64,000 nucleotides of DNA from an uncultured Candidatus Saccharibacteria bacterium (GCA_938018005.1 CALIJG010000001.1:20933-84932), one strand, 5' to 3'. Numbered from the stretch's first letter, positions 26,019-35,718 are shown. The notes: generated from the letters alone by a model not told the origin. Translations and numbers: made by a program.

Positions 26019-28586
26019 TTAGACTGCTCCCCAATGCTCACCAATCGAGACATCGACCTTGAGCTTAACACCAAGCTGAGGGTAGATATTTTCCATTGTC
26101 TCGCGCAGGATATGGCTCACCTGCTCGGCATGGGCGCGCGGGCACTCGACCATAATGCTATCGTGGATCTGCACCACCTGCCAACCGATCGGCTGGCCAT
26201 CGCCATCAGCCAGCTGCTCTCCAGCCTGGGCCAGCTTGTCTTCCACCGCCAGCATGGCAAGCTTCATCAGGTCAGCCTCGGTACCTTGGATCGGCATATT
26301 GGCAGCCGCTCGCTCGGCAGCGCTGCGCACCGCAAAGTTACGCGACGCAACATCCGGCGTCCAGCGGCGGCGACCAAACAGCGTCTGGACAAAGCCCGCA
26401 TCATGCGCTTGCTGGATAGTCTGCGCCATATAGGCTTTGAGCTTTGGCCGAAGGCGATAATACTCATCAATAAAGTGCTGCGCCTCGGCATAGCTCATAT
26501 GAGCCGCAGCGGCTAGGCCATGCTGGCTCATCCCATAGAGTACCCCAAAATTCACCACCTTGGCCCGACGGCGCTGCTCCTTTGTCACGACATCGAGCGG
26601 TACCCCATAGACCTGGGCGGCCGTGTTCGCGTGGATATCGATATCGGTATTAAAATCGCGAATCATCGCCTCCTCCCCCGACAGCACCGCTGCCAGACGG
26701 AGCTCAAACTGTGAATAGTCAGCATTGACAAACACATTGCCCGGCGCTGGCACAAAGGCATCGCGAACGTGCCGCCCTAATTCGCTGCGGATGGGGATGT
26801 TTTGCAAATTTGGGTCGGTACTACTCAGCCGGCCCGTCGCCACCACATCTTGGTTGAAGGTAGTGTGAATATAGCCTGCGTCGTCGGTCAGCTGCGGCAA
26901 GGCCTGGACATACGTGTTTTGCAGCTTGGTCAGCTCGCGGTAGCGCTCCACCAGCCCAATAATCGGGTGATGTGGCCGAAGCTTATCCAGCTCCTTCTGA
27001 CCCGTCGAGTAGCCTGTCTTGCCCTTCTTAATACCCGCCGTTGGTAGCTGGAGCTTGACGAAGAGCGCCTCAGCCAGCTGGGCTGGGCTGCCAATATTCA
27101 GCTCATACCCCACCATGCTATAGATCTGCTGCTGCAGCTCGGTGATTTCGCTGCTGAGGGTGTGTTCCATCGCCGCCAGTGTGCGGCTATCGAGCCGGAT
27201 ACCGCGCCACTCCATCCGCGCTAGCACAGGAATGAGCGGAAAGTCCATCGTCCGAGCCACTCGGGCAAGATCGGGCAGCGCATCGAGTGCCCGAGCTTGC
27301 TCGTCGTATACCGCCCACAGCGCACTAATGGCGAGGCGTGGGTCATCGAGCGACTCCAGCCCCGCAAGATCAGCCAACGCCCGCGACGTGCGCAGTGGAT
27401 TAAGCAAGAACGACCCCTGGGCGGTATCATGCCTCACCACTGGCAGCTGCTGCACCCCACGGGCCAGCAATTGGCGTAATAATTCCTTCGTGCGGTGCCC
27501 AACAATCGGCACATGCGGAATAACATCAATCGCATCACGCCAACTCAGGCGAGCTGCCTTACCTCGCTCGTGGCTCACCCAGACGCCGCCCTCGACCGGC
27601 CAGACCAGCAGCTCTTTGGCCATCAGGAAGAGCGCCTTAGCCTGGTGAGCAGGCAGCTCGGCCGCATGCTGCACTATTGGTGCATCAGATGGCTGAGCAC
27701 TCTCTGCCGCTTGCATCTGCGGCGGCAAGTGGCGCAGCAAACTACGAAACTCCAGCCGCTGCAACATCGCCCGCACCGCCGCTGGGTCGCAGTTATCCAT
27801 TGCCATCGCTGCTCGGTCAAGCGTCACTGGTGCATCAGTATACAGCCGCGCCAACTCGCGGCTCATATAGGCCGACTCTTTACCCTGCTCCAGCTTGCGC
27901 CGCAGCGTATCTTTGACCTGCCAGAGGTTATCATAGAGGTTGTCGAGCGTGTCAAATTGCTGCAGCAGCTTGACCGCCGTCTTCTCCCCCACCCCCGGCA
28001 CACCGGGGATATTATCCGACGCATCGCCCTTGAGGCTCTTAAAGTCGAGGAATTGGCCAATCCGAATACCATAGCGCTGCTCGAAGGCGGGGATGTCGAA
28101 TTTATCGATGTTGGTCAAGCCTTTCTTCAGGGCATAGAGATACGTATTTTGGTCGAGTATTTGCAAAGCATCGAGATCGCTCGTAATGAGATACGTCTCG
28201 ATATCCCCCTGCTGCTCAGCCTGGGCATCGAGCGTCGCCATAATGTCATCTGCTTCATAGTCATCAAACTCATACAGCGGCCAACCAAACGCCTGCAAAA
28301 GCTCGTGGAGTAGTGGTATCTGGGCGTAAAAATCTGGCGGAGCCGGCTTGCGACCAGCCTTGTATTGGTTGTAAATAGCAAGACGGCGGCGGATATTCGT
28401 CTTGGGCTTGTCCCACGCCACACACACGTAGTCTGGCTGAAGGCGCTTGATCAGCTCCAGGCTCAGCGCCGCAAAGCCATACACCCCGCCAGTTGGCGTA
28501 CCATCGGCCGTCGAAAGGTTGGGCATGGCATAGTACCCACGATAGAACACACTTTTGCCATCGATAATCACCAGACGCTTCATCAT
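26019..28586 (-). CDS. polA: DNA polymerase I
   Basis: An 855-aa repair and Okazaki-fragment polymerase. The N-terminal 5'-3' exonuclease (about 1-290) has VIIDGKSVFYRGYYAM, DDYEADDIMATL and KGDASDNIPGVPGVGEKTA. The 3'-5' exonuclease region lacks the DEDD residues and is vestigial. The polymerase domain shows motif A DYSQFELRLAAVLSGEE, motif B RRRAKVVNFGVLYGMS and motif C QIHDSIMVE, where the usual HDE is HDS (Ser810); catalytic Asp809 is kept. TATACT lies six bases before the ATG (leaderless pattern). Confidence 0.97.
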   Translation of the reverse strand: MMKRLVIIDGKSVFYRGYYAMPNLSTADGTPTGGVYGFAALSLELIKRLQPDYVCVAWDKPKTNIRRRLAIYNQYKAGRKPAPPDFYAQIPLLHELLQAFGWPLYEFDDYEADDIMATLDAQAEQQGDIETYLITSDLDALQILDQNTYLYALKKGLTNIDKFDIPAFEQRYGIRIGQFLDFKSLKGDASDNIPGVPGVGEKTAVKLLQQFDTLDNLYDNLWQVKDTLRRKLEQGKESAYMSRELARLYTDAPVTLDRAAMAMDNCDPAAVRAMLQRLEFRSLLRHLPPQMQAAESAQPSDAPIVQHAAELPAHQAKALFLMAKELLVWPVEGGVWVSHERGKAARLSWRDAIDVIPHVPIVGHRTKELLRQLLARGVQQLPVVRHDTAQGSFLLNPLRTSRALADLAGLESLDDPRLAISALWAVYDEQARALDALPDLARVARTMDFPLIPVLARMEWRGIRLDSRTLAAMEHTLSSEITELQQQIYSMVGYELNIGSPAQLAEALFVKLQLPTAGIKKGKTGYSTGQKELDKLRPHHPIIGLVERYRELTKLQNTYVQALPQLTDDAGYIHTTFNQDVVATGRLSSTDPNLQNIPIRSELGRHVRDAFVPAPGNVFVNADYSQFELRLAAVLSGEEAMIRDFNTDIDIHANTAAQVYGVPLDVVTKEQRRRAKVVNFGVLYGMSQHGLAAAAHMSYAEAQHFIDEYYRLRPKLKAYMAQTIQQAHDAGFVQTLFGRRRWTPDVASRNFAVRSAAERAAANMPIQGTEADLMKLAMLAVEDKLAQAGEQLADGDGQPIGWQVVQIHDSIMVECPRAHAEQVSHILRETMENIYPQLGVKLKVDVSIGEHWGAV

Positions 28587-28670
28587 AGTTCTAGTATAGC
28601 ATTGGTGAAGCGCTGAGCGGCATGGGAGTATCTCGCAGCCGCACCTCTCCCTTGCTAATTGCCATCCGCA

Positions 28671-29906
28671 CTACGGCGCGGGTGGAGCGCGGTGGCGTCG
28701 CCGTCGCCACCACCATACTAGCCAGCCAGCTAGTGCGATAAGCAGTAAGCACAGGCTTATCAGCAGTGCTGGCACAAAGTTGCTCATCAGCTCAGCCAGT
28801 GGACCCTGCGCAGCAAACGCACCCTTTTTCTTCTTCACCGTCATCCGTTTGGTGCCCGGCTTTTTATCCTTCTTGTCGTCCTTTTTCTCTGGTGGAGTAG
28901 CCGGTGGTTTTTCGCTAGTGGTTGGAGTGCCACTTTGGTATATCTTGACATAGTCGATAAGGAAGGTTTGGTTGGCAAACTTCTTCGATGAGTCGGGCGG
29001 GTGCTCCTCACTCTTCCACTCCACGTAATCGTTGAGGATAACATACCACGTATCGTCAAAGACCTGCTTGAATTGATTTGCATCCATGCCCATTTTTGCT
29101 GGTTTTTCTGCCGGAACTCGAGTGGTTGGATGGCTTTTTTCATCGCCCGCTCGATAGTTATACACCAGCACTGGCTGGTTATCCACGAAGAATCTGACCG
29201 TCTCACCATCATATTCCGTCGCCCAGACATGCCAGTTGTTCGCCAATGTCACTGGGGATGGTATGAGGTTCTCTCGGCTATGCCCTAACCCCTTCGTCTT
29301 CCATATCTGCGATGATGGGCTGTGGTAGCAGCGAATATGCGTCGTCGACCATGTGTAGGTCGGCGTCCATGAATACCACTCTAGCATGTCGAGCTCACCA
29401 TAGGGGTCATTCGCTTGCTTGTTGTTGCTACAGTTGGCAAGCGTCACACTATTGCGCAGCCAAATAGCTGGGCGCGTGCCATTCTCGCCATTCCAGTTAA
29501 TCTTCGCCCGCACCTCCACGCGGAATGGTTTATGCCCATCGAGCACCCGACCCGACTCCACTCGCCCACTCTGGTAGCGTGTCATCTTGCCAGATGGGCA
29601 CGGCTCTTGGCTCGCGTTGCTATCACCCAGTGGCTCAGCCACACTCGACACACAGTGACGCCGGGTCGTAATCTGCAAAGCGCCATTAGTCACTGCAACA
29701 TTGTTGGCGCTATATGCCAAATGCTCCTTGCCATAATTATCTTTATTTTGCTGAAGAACCTTCCAATTCGATAGTGACGTCGTAAACTCCTCGTTATACA
29801 CCATCTGCCACTGCTGCGCCTGGGCAGCCCCACCAAACATCACCGACAGAGCACCCGCAACAAGGACACCCACTACTCCATACACCAGCCCACCTTGTCG
29901 CTGCAC
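28671..29906 (-). CDS. GH16-family glycoside hydrolase, exported and membrane-anchored
   Basis: A predicted surface enzyme of about 411 aa. A signal peptide (LVYGVVGVLVAGALSVMFGGAAQA) is followed by a laminarinase/GH16 beta-jelly-roll with the intact active-site motif GELDMLEW (ExDxxE) and NNWHVWATEYDGETVRFFVD. A linker rich in Thr/Pro then Lys/Asp precedes a C-terminal membrane helix (VPALLISLCLLLIALAGWLVWWW) and a basic tail. GTG 29906 is preferred because GAGGAG lies six bases upstream; GTG 29927 is also in frame. The architecture mirrors the spherulin-4-like protein at 11569. Likely substrate class: beta-glucan or a galactan. Confidence 0.87.
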   Translation of the reverse strand: MQRQGGLVYGVVGVLVAGALSVMFGGAAQAQQWQMVYNEEFTTSLSNWKVLQQNKDNYGKEHLAYSANNVAVTNGALQITTRRHCVSSVAEPLGDSNASQEPCPSGKMTRYQSGRVESGRVLDGHKPFRVEVRAKINWNGENGTRPAIWLRNSVTLANCSNNKQANDPYGELDMLEWYSWTPTYTWSTTHIRCYHSPSSQIWKTKGLGHSRENLIPSPVTLANNWHVWATEYDGETVRFFVDNQPVLVYNYRAGDEKSHPTTRVPAEKPAKMGMDANQFKQVFDDTWYVILNDYVEWKSEEHPPDSSKKFANQTFLIDYVKIYQSGTPTTSEKPPATPPEKKDDKKDKKPGTKRMTVKKKKGAFAAQGPLAELMSNFVPALLISLCLLLIALAGWLVWWWRRRRHRAPPAP

Positions 29907-30073
29907 TCCTATCTCCTCAGTCTGCACTATCCGCGCTTATATACGTTATTATATAAGTGTACACGTTTTGTCGGATTTTTCAATTGTTATAGCATGAGCG
30001 GTGTCTTGCAGGATAAAACACGGCGTTGCGTCGCAAGGCACACCACACCCACATCGCCGCACCTCTACCACTC

Positions 30074-30111
30074 AATAGCACCCCTTGCTACGTGCTAAGA
30101 GGGGTGCTATT
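30074..30111. repeat. 12-bp inverted repeat, terminator-like
   Basis: AATAGCACCCCT (30074-30085) pairs with AGGGGTGCTATT (30100-30111). It lies 48 bases past the WhiB-like gene ending at 30159, so it may end that transcript, although the T-rich side favours the plus strand. Confidence 0.5.
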
Positions 30112-30158
30112 TTGCTATAAAACGTATTGTTTGTGCGAGTGTATAGGTTGGTGTTTTA

Positions 30159-30605
30159 TCACAGACCGTCTGAGGCTTGGGCTTTTTTGACTTGCCCTGC
30201 CCACCGACGCGCTGCTTCGCGCTGTCTCTTCGTTGTGCCACCAACAATCAAACTATCATCATCCTGCTCACCCCTCATTGTGCGACCTAACTGACTTGCT
30301 AGACACTCATACTGCGCCGAGCACATACTACACACCTGCTTTGCAAACTGTGCTCGCCGAGCGATATCGGCCTTCCGAGAATACTCTGGTTTGTCTGCAT
30401 CAGGGCTAGGGATATCGAGGTCAAAATTGAACGCACCTTGTGAGCCACACGCCGCTAAGGCAATCCACTCCGACATATCTGGTACTTTCTTTCCCCGGAG
30501 CAGCTGCTCTGCAACATATCGCGCAGGACTTACACCATCGCTCTTCATTCGTTCTCGCATTGCCTGTGTGGCAGGTGTTGGCTTTCTTGGTTGTTCGCGT
30601 TTCAT
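30159..30605 (-). CDS. WhiB-like Fe-S transcription factor
   Basis: A 148-aa protein with the four-cysteine WhiB signature, Cys53-x38-Cys92-x2-Cys95-x5-Cys101. It is followed by IVGGTTKRQREAARRW, matching the WhiB GGxTxxER-type turn and basic helix that contact DNA or the sigma factor. WhiB proteins bind a 4Fe-4S cluster and partner with the primary sigma factor, here probably rpoD about 3 kb away. The first Cys spacing is longer than in most actinobacterial members. It lies beside a second, two-domain WhiB-like gene. Confidence 0.85.
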   Translation of the reverse strand: MKREQPRKPTPATQAMRERMKSDGVSPARYVAEQLLRGKKVPDMSEWIALAACGSQGAFNFDLDIPSPDADKPEYSRKADIARRAQFAKQVCSMCSAQYECLASQLGRTMRGEQDDDSLIVGGTTKRQREAARRWAGQVKKAQASDGL

Positions 30606-30720
30606 AGATGTTTACTCTTTTGCTATAAAAATAACGTTAGCTTCTGCATTATTCCACACGCCTGTTATTTTGCCAAGCATAAGCAGAGTAGTGCGCTGCT
30701 TATCGCCCTACCCCCATTGC

Positions 30721-31434
30721 TCAGCGCCGCCGGACGTGCCGCCGCTTGGGTTTGGGTGCGCCCCACTGTTGACGATCAGCTTGGGTCGTGCCACCACGGA
30801 CATCACCAGCAGCGATAATGCGCTGATAGCCCCGCAGCGCAAAGAGCAAACACTCGGCTGCTACTGGGCACTCAGCACAGTCTTCGCGCCGCTCGGGTTC
30901 TAGCCGTTGCCCTGTCTCGGCATCGATACACAGTGCCAAGCGAGCAAAAGCCTGCGACGTGGGAATGTGCCCAACGTGCCGCCGCTCGGCCATGCACTGC
31001 TCTGCCCAGGCAATCCGCGCCCGAGGCGTGTCATTAGCATGAACAGCGTGGTGCATAGCACCCGTGAGCATCGTGGACTGGCTAGGGAGATCGGCTGGCA
31101 TAGGACCATCCGTCAGTTGTCTGCGCTGCTGTGCCGTTAAACCAGCACAGATCCCCGACACTCCTTCTCTCACCGCATATGCCGCACACACATCAATCAC
31201 CGCACAACCAATGCAGCGCCGCAGCGCCAGTGCCGTGTCTTCTGGCTTGCCACTAAAATATTCTTCACTTGTGGCCGGGCTGCAGGCAGCATCGCGCATC
31301 CATTGTGACGGAAGTGTCTCTCCCTTTTGCTGTCGCACTCGTATGCGCAAGTAGAAGATGCGCGACGCAAGGTCGATTGGTGCATAGCGTCGTGGTTGCT
31401 CTGGTGGTGGCGATGCCACTGGCTGCTCTTTCAT
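30721..31434 (-). CDS. Two-domain WhiB-like protein
   Basis: A 237-aa protein with two WhiB-type cysteine sets. Domain 1 is Cys51-x22-Cys74-x2-Cys77-x5-Cys83 followed by GVSGICAGLTAQQRRQL. Domain 2 is Cys169-x16-Cys186-x2-Cys189-x5-Cys195 followed by GDVRGGTTQADRQQW and a strongly basic tail (KPKRRHVRRR). An extra Cys147 lies between them. WhiB proteins normally have one domain, so this is a tandem duplication or fusion. It precedes the single-domain gene at 30159 on the same strand with a gap of about 115 bases. Confidence 0.83.
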   Translation of the reverse strand: MKEQPVASPPPEQPRRYAPIDLASRIFYLRIRVRQQKGETLPSQWMRDAACSPATSEEYFSGKPEDTALALRRCIGCAVIDVCAAYAVREGVSGICAGLTAQQRRQLTDGPMPADLPSQSTMLTGAMHHAVHANDTPRARIAWAEQCMAERRHVGHIPTSQAFARLALCIDAETGQRLEPERREDCAECPVAAECLLFALRGYQRIIAAGDVRGGTTQADRQQWGAPKPKRRHVRRR

Positions 31435-31500
31435 GATATTTTTATTGTATCATTCACTGCACCGCCAACCATAAGCGCTATTATCTGCTATACTAGAGAC

Positions 31501-32076
31501 ATGAATCATCCATCTCATCCGATAACAATCCTTGCCTTCGTTGGCCTCTCAGGCGCAGGCAAGAGCGAGGCAGTCAACCACGTCGCGCGCCTTGGCATCC
31601 CCAAGGTCTATGCCGGCGGCATCCTCTACGACGAAATGCGCCGCCGCGGCATCGCCATCACCCCGCAGTCGCAAGCCGAGTTTCGCAAAGCCTGGCGCGA
31701 AGAAGCTGGCAAAGACATCATCATCCGTACCGCTGCCGAGCAAATGCAGCGCCTTGCCACCGCTGGGCAGCGCCACATCCTCTTTGACGGGCTCTACTCC
31801 TGGACGGAGTACAAGTATCTCACCCACCACTTCCCGGGTGAGCTCGTTGTGGCGGCCATCGTGGCACCCAAGCAACTGCGCCACCGCCGCTTGGCCCAGC
31901 GGCCCGAACGGCCCTTTACTGCGCAGGAAGCAATCGCCCGCGACTGGTCGGAAATTGAGGATATTGAGAAGGGTGGCCCCATCGCCATTGCCGACCACTT
32001 CATCTCCAACAGCCACAATCTCACCGAGCTCCACCAGCAGGTCGACGCCCTCTGCCGCGAGATTGGTTGGCTGTAA
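31501..32076 (+). CDS. P-loop nucleotide kinase, dephospho-CoA-kinase-like
   Basis: A 191-aa P-loop kinase with Walker A FVGLSGAGKSEA (13-24), a lid/Arg segment (RHRRLAQRPERPF) and a C-terminal DHFISN element. The FVGLSGAGKSE and GGPIAIADHFISN pattern resembles the archaeal-type predicted dephospho-CoA or nucleotide kinases of COG0237. TATACT lies exactly six bases before ATG 31501 (leaderless pattern). The substrate is not settled by sequence. Confidence 0.8.
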   Translation: MNHPSHPITILAFVGLSGAGKSEAVNHVARLGIPKVYAGGILYDEMRRRGIAITPQSQAEFRKAWREEAGKDIIIRTAAEQMQRLATAGQRHILFDGLYSWTEYKYLTHHFPGELVVAAIVAPKQLRHRRLAQRPERPFTAQEAIARDWSEIEDIEKGGPIAIADHFISNSHNLTELHQQVDALCREIGWL

Positions 32077-32110
32077 AATACCCCGGTGGGGTATATAAAT
32101 CATCAGATAA

Positions 32111-32139
32111 TTGACACAACACCCTTCCTCTGCTATAAT
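32111..32139 (+). promoter_or_regulatory. Consensus sigma-70 promoter
   Basis: TTGACA (32111-32116), 17-base spacer, TATAAT (32134-32139): a perfect consensus. The leader contains a GTGTGCAT/ATGCACAC hairpin (32155-32162/32170-32177) before the GAGGAG ribosome site of the gene at 32206. Confidence 0.85.
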
Positions 32140-32205
32140 TCCCCCACAGATTACGTGTGCATAAGGCAAATGCACACTACGGTAATAGCCTAATACGAGG
32201 AGTTT

Positions 32206-32660
32206 ATGAACAACCAGCCAACACCCCAGCAACCTGCTGCACCGCAGCCGCAGCCAGCACCGCAACCACAACCGGTGGCCCAGCCGCAGCCGCAGCCGCA
32301 ACAGACATATCAATATCAACAACACCCTACCAGCAGCCAGTTGCGCCAGTATTACAGCCAGCTGTTCAGCCACAGCCAACACCATATGCCTACCCCGTTC
32401 GTTATGACAACCCTGGTGAGACACTGGGTGTTATTGGATGCGTCTTGAGCTTCTTTGGTATCTCTATCGGTGGTATTCTCCTTGGCATTATTTCGCGCAA
32501 TAAGTCTAAGGAAGCCGGTATGTCTACAACGTGGGGTAACGTTAGTCTGGGCTGGGGCATCTTTGGGTCAGTCTGCTGGTGTCTTATCTGGCTTTTCTGG
32601 ATACTTGTGTTTGTTGGTGTATTGTCCAAGCCATCTTGGTGGTACTATTATTACTACTAA
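32206..32660 (+). pseudogene. DUF4190-type membrane protein, frameshifted in a Gln/Pro repeat
   Basis: The reading frame beginning at ATG 32206 (after GAGGAG) encodes a Pro/Gln-rich N-terminus (MNNQPTPQQPAAPQPQPAPQ) and runs to about 32325. The continuation, PYQQPVAPVLQPAV then the two-helix DUF4190 domain (GETLGVIGCVLSFFGISIGGILLGIIS, WGIFGSVCWCLIWLFWILVFVGVL), is in the next frame and ends at 32660 in YYYYY. The switch lies in the CAACAACACCC region. Inserting one base or dropping two restores about 151 residues. A perfect promoter suggests the gene matters, so an assembly error or repeat-slippage switching are both possible. Confidence 0.75.
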
Positions 32661-32677
32661 GCCACTTACTTCGATAT

Positions 32678-32708
32678 AAAAATACCCAGCACACTACTGG
32701 GTATTTTT
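32678..32708 (+). terminator. Rho-independent terminator
   Basis: AAAAATACCCAG (32678-32689) pairs with CTGGGTATTTTT (32697-32708), 18 bases after the DUF4190 stop codon. Confidence 0.85.
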
Positions 32709-32960
32709 ATGTAAAGTATTTTGGGAGTACCTTCTGCATTTTTAGGGCTTTCGTATTCACCCCTCTACAATCATGATCTCTATTTCTCGGTAGCGATAGT
32801 AGGAGTGGGTATTCGAGAGGTTTGTGCCCTCACAGCAAAGTAAATAGCCATTATTATACAGAAGCTTCACCAAAAAACCATACAGTAACGAATTTTGCAA
32901 GCAATTTATCCAAAAAATCGACATACATACTGTATGCCGATTATTCTCGTGCACTACCCC

Positions 32961-33986
32961 CTACTGCTGCAAATACTCGTACAGCTTCTTGGCGTCTTTG
33001 TGCTTGCGCAGCTTGGCGAGAGCCTTGGCCTCAATCTGACGGATACGCTCGCGCGTCACGGCAAACTCCTGCCCAACTTCCTCCAGTGTATGGCTCTTGC
33101 CATTCTCCAGGCCAAAGCGCATTTTGATAATCTTCTGTTCGCGATCACTCAAGGTCGAGAGGATGTCTTGCACCTGCTCCTTGAGAAGCTGGTTAGAGGC
33201 CGACTCTTCAGGACTGACCGTGTCCTCGTCCTCGATAAAGTCCCCGAGCACCGACTCCTCCGAGTCGTCGCCATCGCGCCCCACACCAGCATCCAGGCTG
33301 CTGATGTCTTGCTTAATCTTCATCACATATTCGACCTTATCCGGCTCCATATCGAGCTCTTTGGCAAGCTCCGTAATGGTTGGCTCGCGGTTCAAATCTT
33401 GCGTGAGGCGGCGCTGGGTGCGCAGCAGCTTATTGATCGTCTCCACCATATGGACAGGAATACGAATCGTGCGCGCTTGGTCGGCAATCGCACGGGTAAT
33501 CGCCTGGCGAATCCACCAGGTGGCATAGGTGCTAAACTTAAAGCCCTTGTCTGGGTCAAACTTCTCCACCGCCCGCAATAGCCCCGTGTGCCCTTCTTGG
33601 ATAAGATCGAGAAAATCGAGGCCACGACCACTGTACCGCTTGGCAATGCTTACCACCAGTCGCATATTAGCCTCGGCCATTTTGTCTTTCGCCCGCTTAT
33701 CGCCTTGCTTGATGCGATAAGCGAGATCAACCTCTTCGTCAGCACTCAGTAGCGGGATCTTGCCGATCTCACGCAGATGCAGCCGGACCGAGTCGTCACT
33801 AATATCATCAAAGTATTGGTTACTGTTGAGAATCTCCTCTGGCGTGTCTTCTTCCTCAAGTGCTGCGAGGTCGGGCTCCATATCGTCGACGGCTAGATCC
33901 ATGATCGGTGGCTGGGCATCGGGCGGCGCTGCCTGAGCTGTGGTTGCTGGTTTTTTTTGCTTGGTATCCTTATCGTCGGTTGCCAC
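32961..33986 (-). CDS. rpoD: RNA polymerase primary sigma factor
   Basis: A 341-aa sigma-70 factor. Region 1.2 is [25 protein letters not shown]. Region 2 is [37 protein letters not shown], followed by region 3 ([13 protein letters not shown]) and region 4 ([29 protein letters not shown]). Region 1.1 is short and acidic. The start is GTG 33986 behind AAGGAG, overlapping the end of dnaG by 17 bases. The dnaG-rpoD pairing is the conserved macromolecular-synthesis operon core. Confidence 0.97.
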   Translation of the reverse strand: MATDDKDTKQKKPATTAQAAPPDAQPPIMDLAVDDMEPDLAALEEEDTPEEILNSNQYFDDISDDSVRLHLREIGKIPLLSADEEVDLAYRIKQGDKRAKDKMAEANMRLVVSIAKRYSGRGLDFLDLIQEGHTGLLRAVEKFDPDKGFKFSTYATWWIRQAITRAIADQARTIRIPVHMVETINKLLRTQRRLTQDLNREPTITELAKELDMEPDKVEYVMKIKQDISSLDAGVGRDGDDSEESVLGDFIEDEDTVSPEESASNQLLKEQVQDILSTLSDREQKIIKMRFGLENGKSHTLEEVGQEFAVTRERIRQIEAKALAKLRKHKDAKKLYEYLQQ

Positions 33987-35718
33987 GCGCTATCTCCTTG
34001 ATTAATTGGTTCAGTTGCTCGCGCAAAGCAGCGGCAGCAGTCGTATCGCCGCTCTCTTCTGCTTGGCGCAAGTGGGTGATGAGATCTTGTTTGTGTTGCT
34101 GCTTGTGTTCGGTTTCGATCTGCCGCAAAAGCCGGGCGGTCTCGTAGTAGCGATCGGTCTCGCTCCACGCACCATACCGAGCGTCGGCACGTACCCGCAC
34201 CATTGTAATATACTCGTCAAAATTTTGCAATGGCGGCGGCGTAGTGGTAAGAGGTTGCCCGTGGTGCGCCGCATAGTACTGAGCCAAGGCCTGGCGCGCC
34301 TCCCCCGCAAAGAGCTGTGAGTCAACTCGCCCAAACAATTCCTGGCTCGGCCCATCGAGCATCGCCAGTGCAAGCGCATCATCTTGTGAGAGATAGCGAT
34401 TGCGTGGCGCGGCCGCTGTCGCCTTAATGGCCTTGCGGATGGGTGCGGACGGTGCCGTTTGCTGTGCCTTGGTCTGAACGGCCTGGACACTCGAGCCAAC
34501 TGCCTGAGCAATCTGCCGCTGGTAGTGCTCACGCTCGACCGGGTCACCCAAACGATTAACAAGTGCCAGCCCAACCGTCGTAAACTGCCGCTTACCTGCT
34601 GCTGTGGTAAGATCAAGCTGCTGCCGATACTGCGCCAGGAGCCAATCCACTGCTGGCTGAGCCGCCGCTATCGCCTGCTGCCAGGCCGCTACCCCCTGCT
34701 GCTGGATAAGTTCATCAGGGTCTTTTACCTCTGCCGGCAGCGACACCACCTTTAGCTCCACCCCCGCCTGGGCGGCCAAACCAATCGCTCGCTCTGTGGC
34801 GGCCCGCCCAGCGTTATCACCATCAAAACTCAGCCGAATATCGCCCGCCAGCCGCTTGAGCGCCCGAATATGCTGCTCCGTCATAGCAGTGCCCGCCGTC
34901 GCCACCACTGCTGCTTCGCCCGCCTGATGGCTGCTGATCACATCCATATTACCCTCGACAATCACCGCATAGCCCTGGGCCCGAATCGCCTGCTTGGCCT
35001 GCATCAAGCCAAAGACATGCCGGCCTTTATCATAGAGCAGCGTCTGGGGTGTGTTGAGATACTTGGGTGCATTAGGCACATCAGCAATCAAGCGCGCCGT
35101 AAAGCCAATCACCTGCCCACCCGCGTCCATCAACGGCACCATCATCCGCCCACGAAAGAGGTCGCCATCGTAGCGGTTCACCAAGCCCGCCTCGCGCAGC
35201 TCTGCCAGCGAGAAGCCTTTTTTCTTAAGATACGTTACCAGAGCATGACCATCGCGCGGCGCATAACCAATCTGAAACTGCTGGACAATCGCCTTGCTGA
35301 GCCGCCGCGTTCGAAACACATACGCCAGCGCATCCTGGCTCCGCACCAAACAATGCTGATAAAAATTCGCCGCTAGCCGATGTGCCTCAAGCAGCCGCTG
35401 CTTGCGCAGCGCCAGGTCGCGATTACCCTTCTGCTCATACAGCGAGAGATCCACTCCCGCCTTGCGCGCGAGTAACTCCAGCGCCTGGCGAAAGTCCAGC
35501 CCCTCCACCTCCATAATAAAACTAAAGATGTCACCCCCGCGCCCACTGCTAAAATCATGCCAAATATTCTTCTCCGGGCTCACAAAAAAGCTCGGCGTCC
35601 GCTCACTGGTAAAGGGGCTCAGGCCTTTGTAACTCCGCCCCGCCCGCTTGAGCTGCACATACTCGCCCACCACATCCTCTATATTCAATCGCGCCCGCAC
35701 CTCTTCTTTGGCATCCAT
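33970..35718 (-). CDS. dnaG: DNA primase lacking zinc ligands
   Basis: A 582-aa primase that makes RNA primers for replication. The N-terminal zinc-binding fold is recognisable ([33 protein letters not shown]), but all four ligands are replaced: the CPFH-equivalent is SPFT (Ser34, Thr37) and the CFGC-equivalent is DFSS (Asp55, Ser58). The TOPRIM core is intact ([17 protein letters not shown] with Glu; [16 protein letters not shown] with DxD). ATG 35718 has TATACT six bases upstream (leaderless pattern), excluding the longer frame. Confidence 0.95.
   Translation of the reverse strand: MDAKEEVRARLNIEDVVGEYVQLKRAGRSYKGLSPFTSERTPSFFVSPEKNIWHDFSSGRGGDIFSFIMEVEGLDFRQALELLARKAGVDLSLYEQKGNRDLALRKQRLLEAHRLAANFYQHCLVRSQDALAYVFRTRRLSKAIVQQFQIGYAPRDGHALVTYLKKKGFSLAELREAGLVNRYDGDLFRGRMMVPLMDAGGQVIGFTARLIADVPNAPKYLNTPQTLLYDKGRHVFGLMQAKQAIRAQGYAVIVEGNMDVISSHQAGEAAVVATAGTAMTEQHIRALKRLAGDIRLSFDGDNAGRAATERAIGLAAQAGVELKVVSLPAEVKDPDELIQQQGVAAWQQAIAAAQPAVDWLLAQYRQQLDLTTAAGKRQFTTVGLALVNRLGDPVEREHYQRQIAQAVGSSVQAVQTKAQQTAPSAPIRKAIKATAAAPRNRYLSQDDALALAMLDGPSQELFGRVDSQLFAGEARQALAQYYAAHHGQPLTTTPPPLQNFDEYITMVRVRADARYGAWSETDRYYETARLLRQIETEHKQQHKQDLITHLRQAEESGDTTAAAALREQLNQLIKEIARGNRR

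Noticed and set aside
27495..28313. 272-aa plus-strand open frame
   Set aside because: Antisense shadow of polA with no start signal.
31549..32424. 291-aa minus-strand open frame
   Set aside because: It is the mirror of the kinase and Pro/Gln tract on the plus strand, crosses a consensus promoter and has no protein-like pattern.
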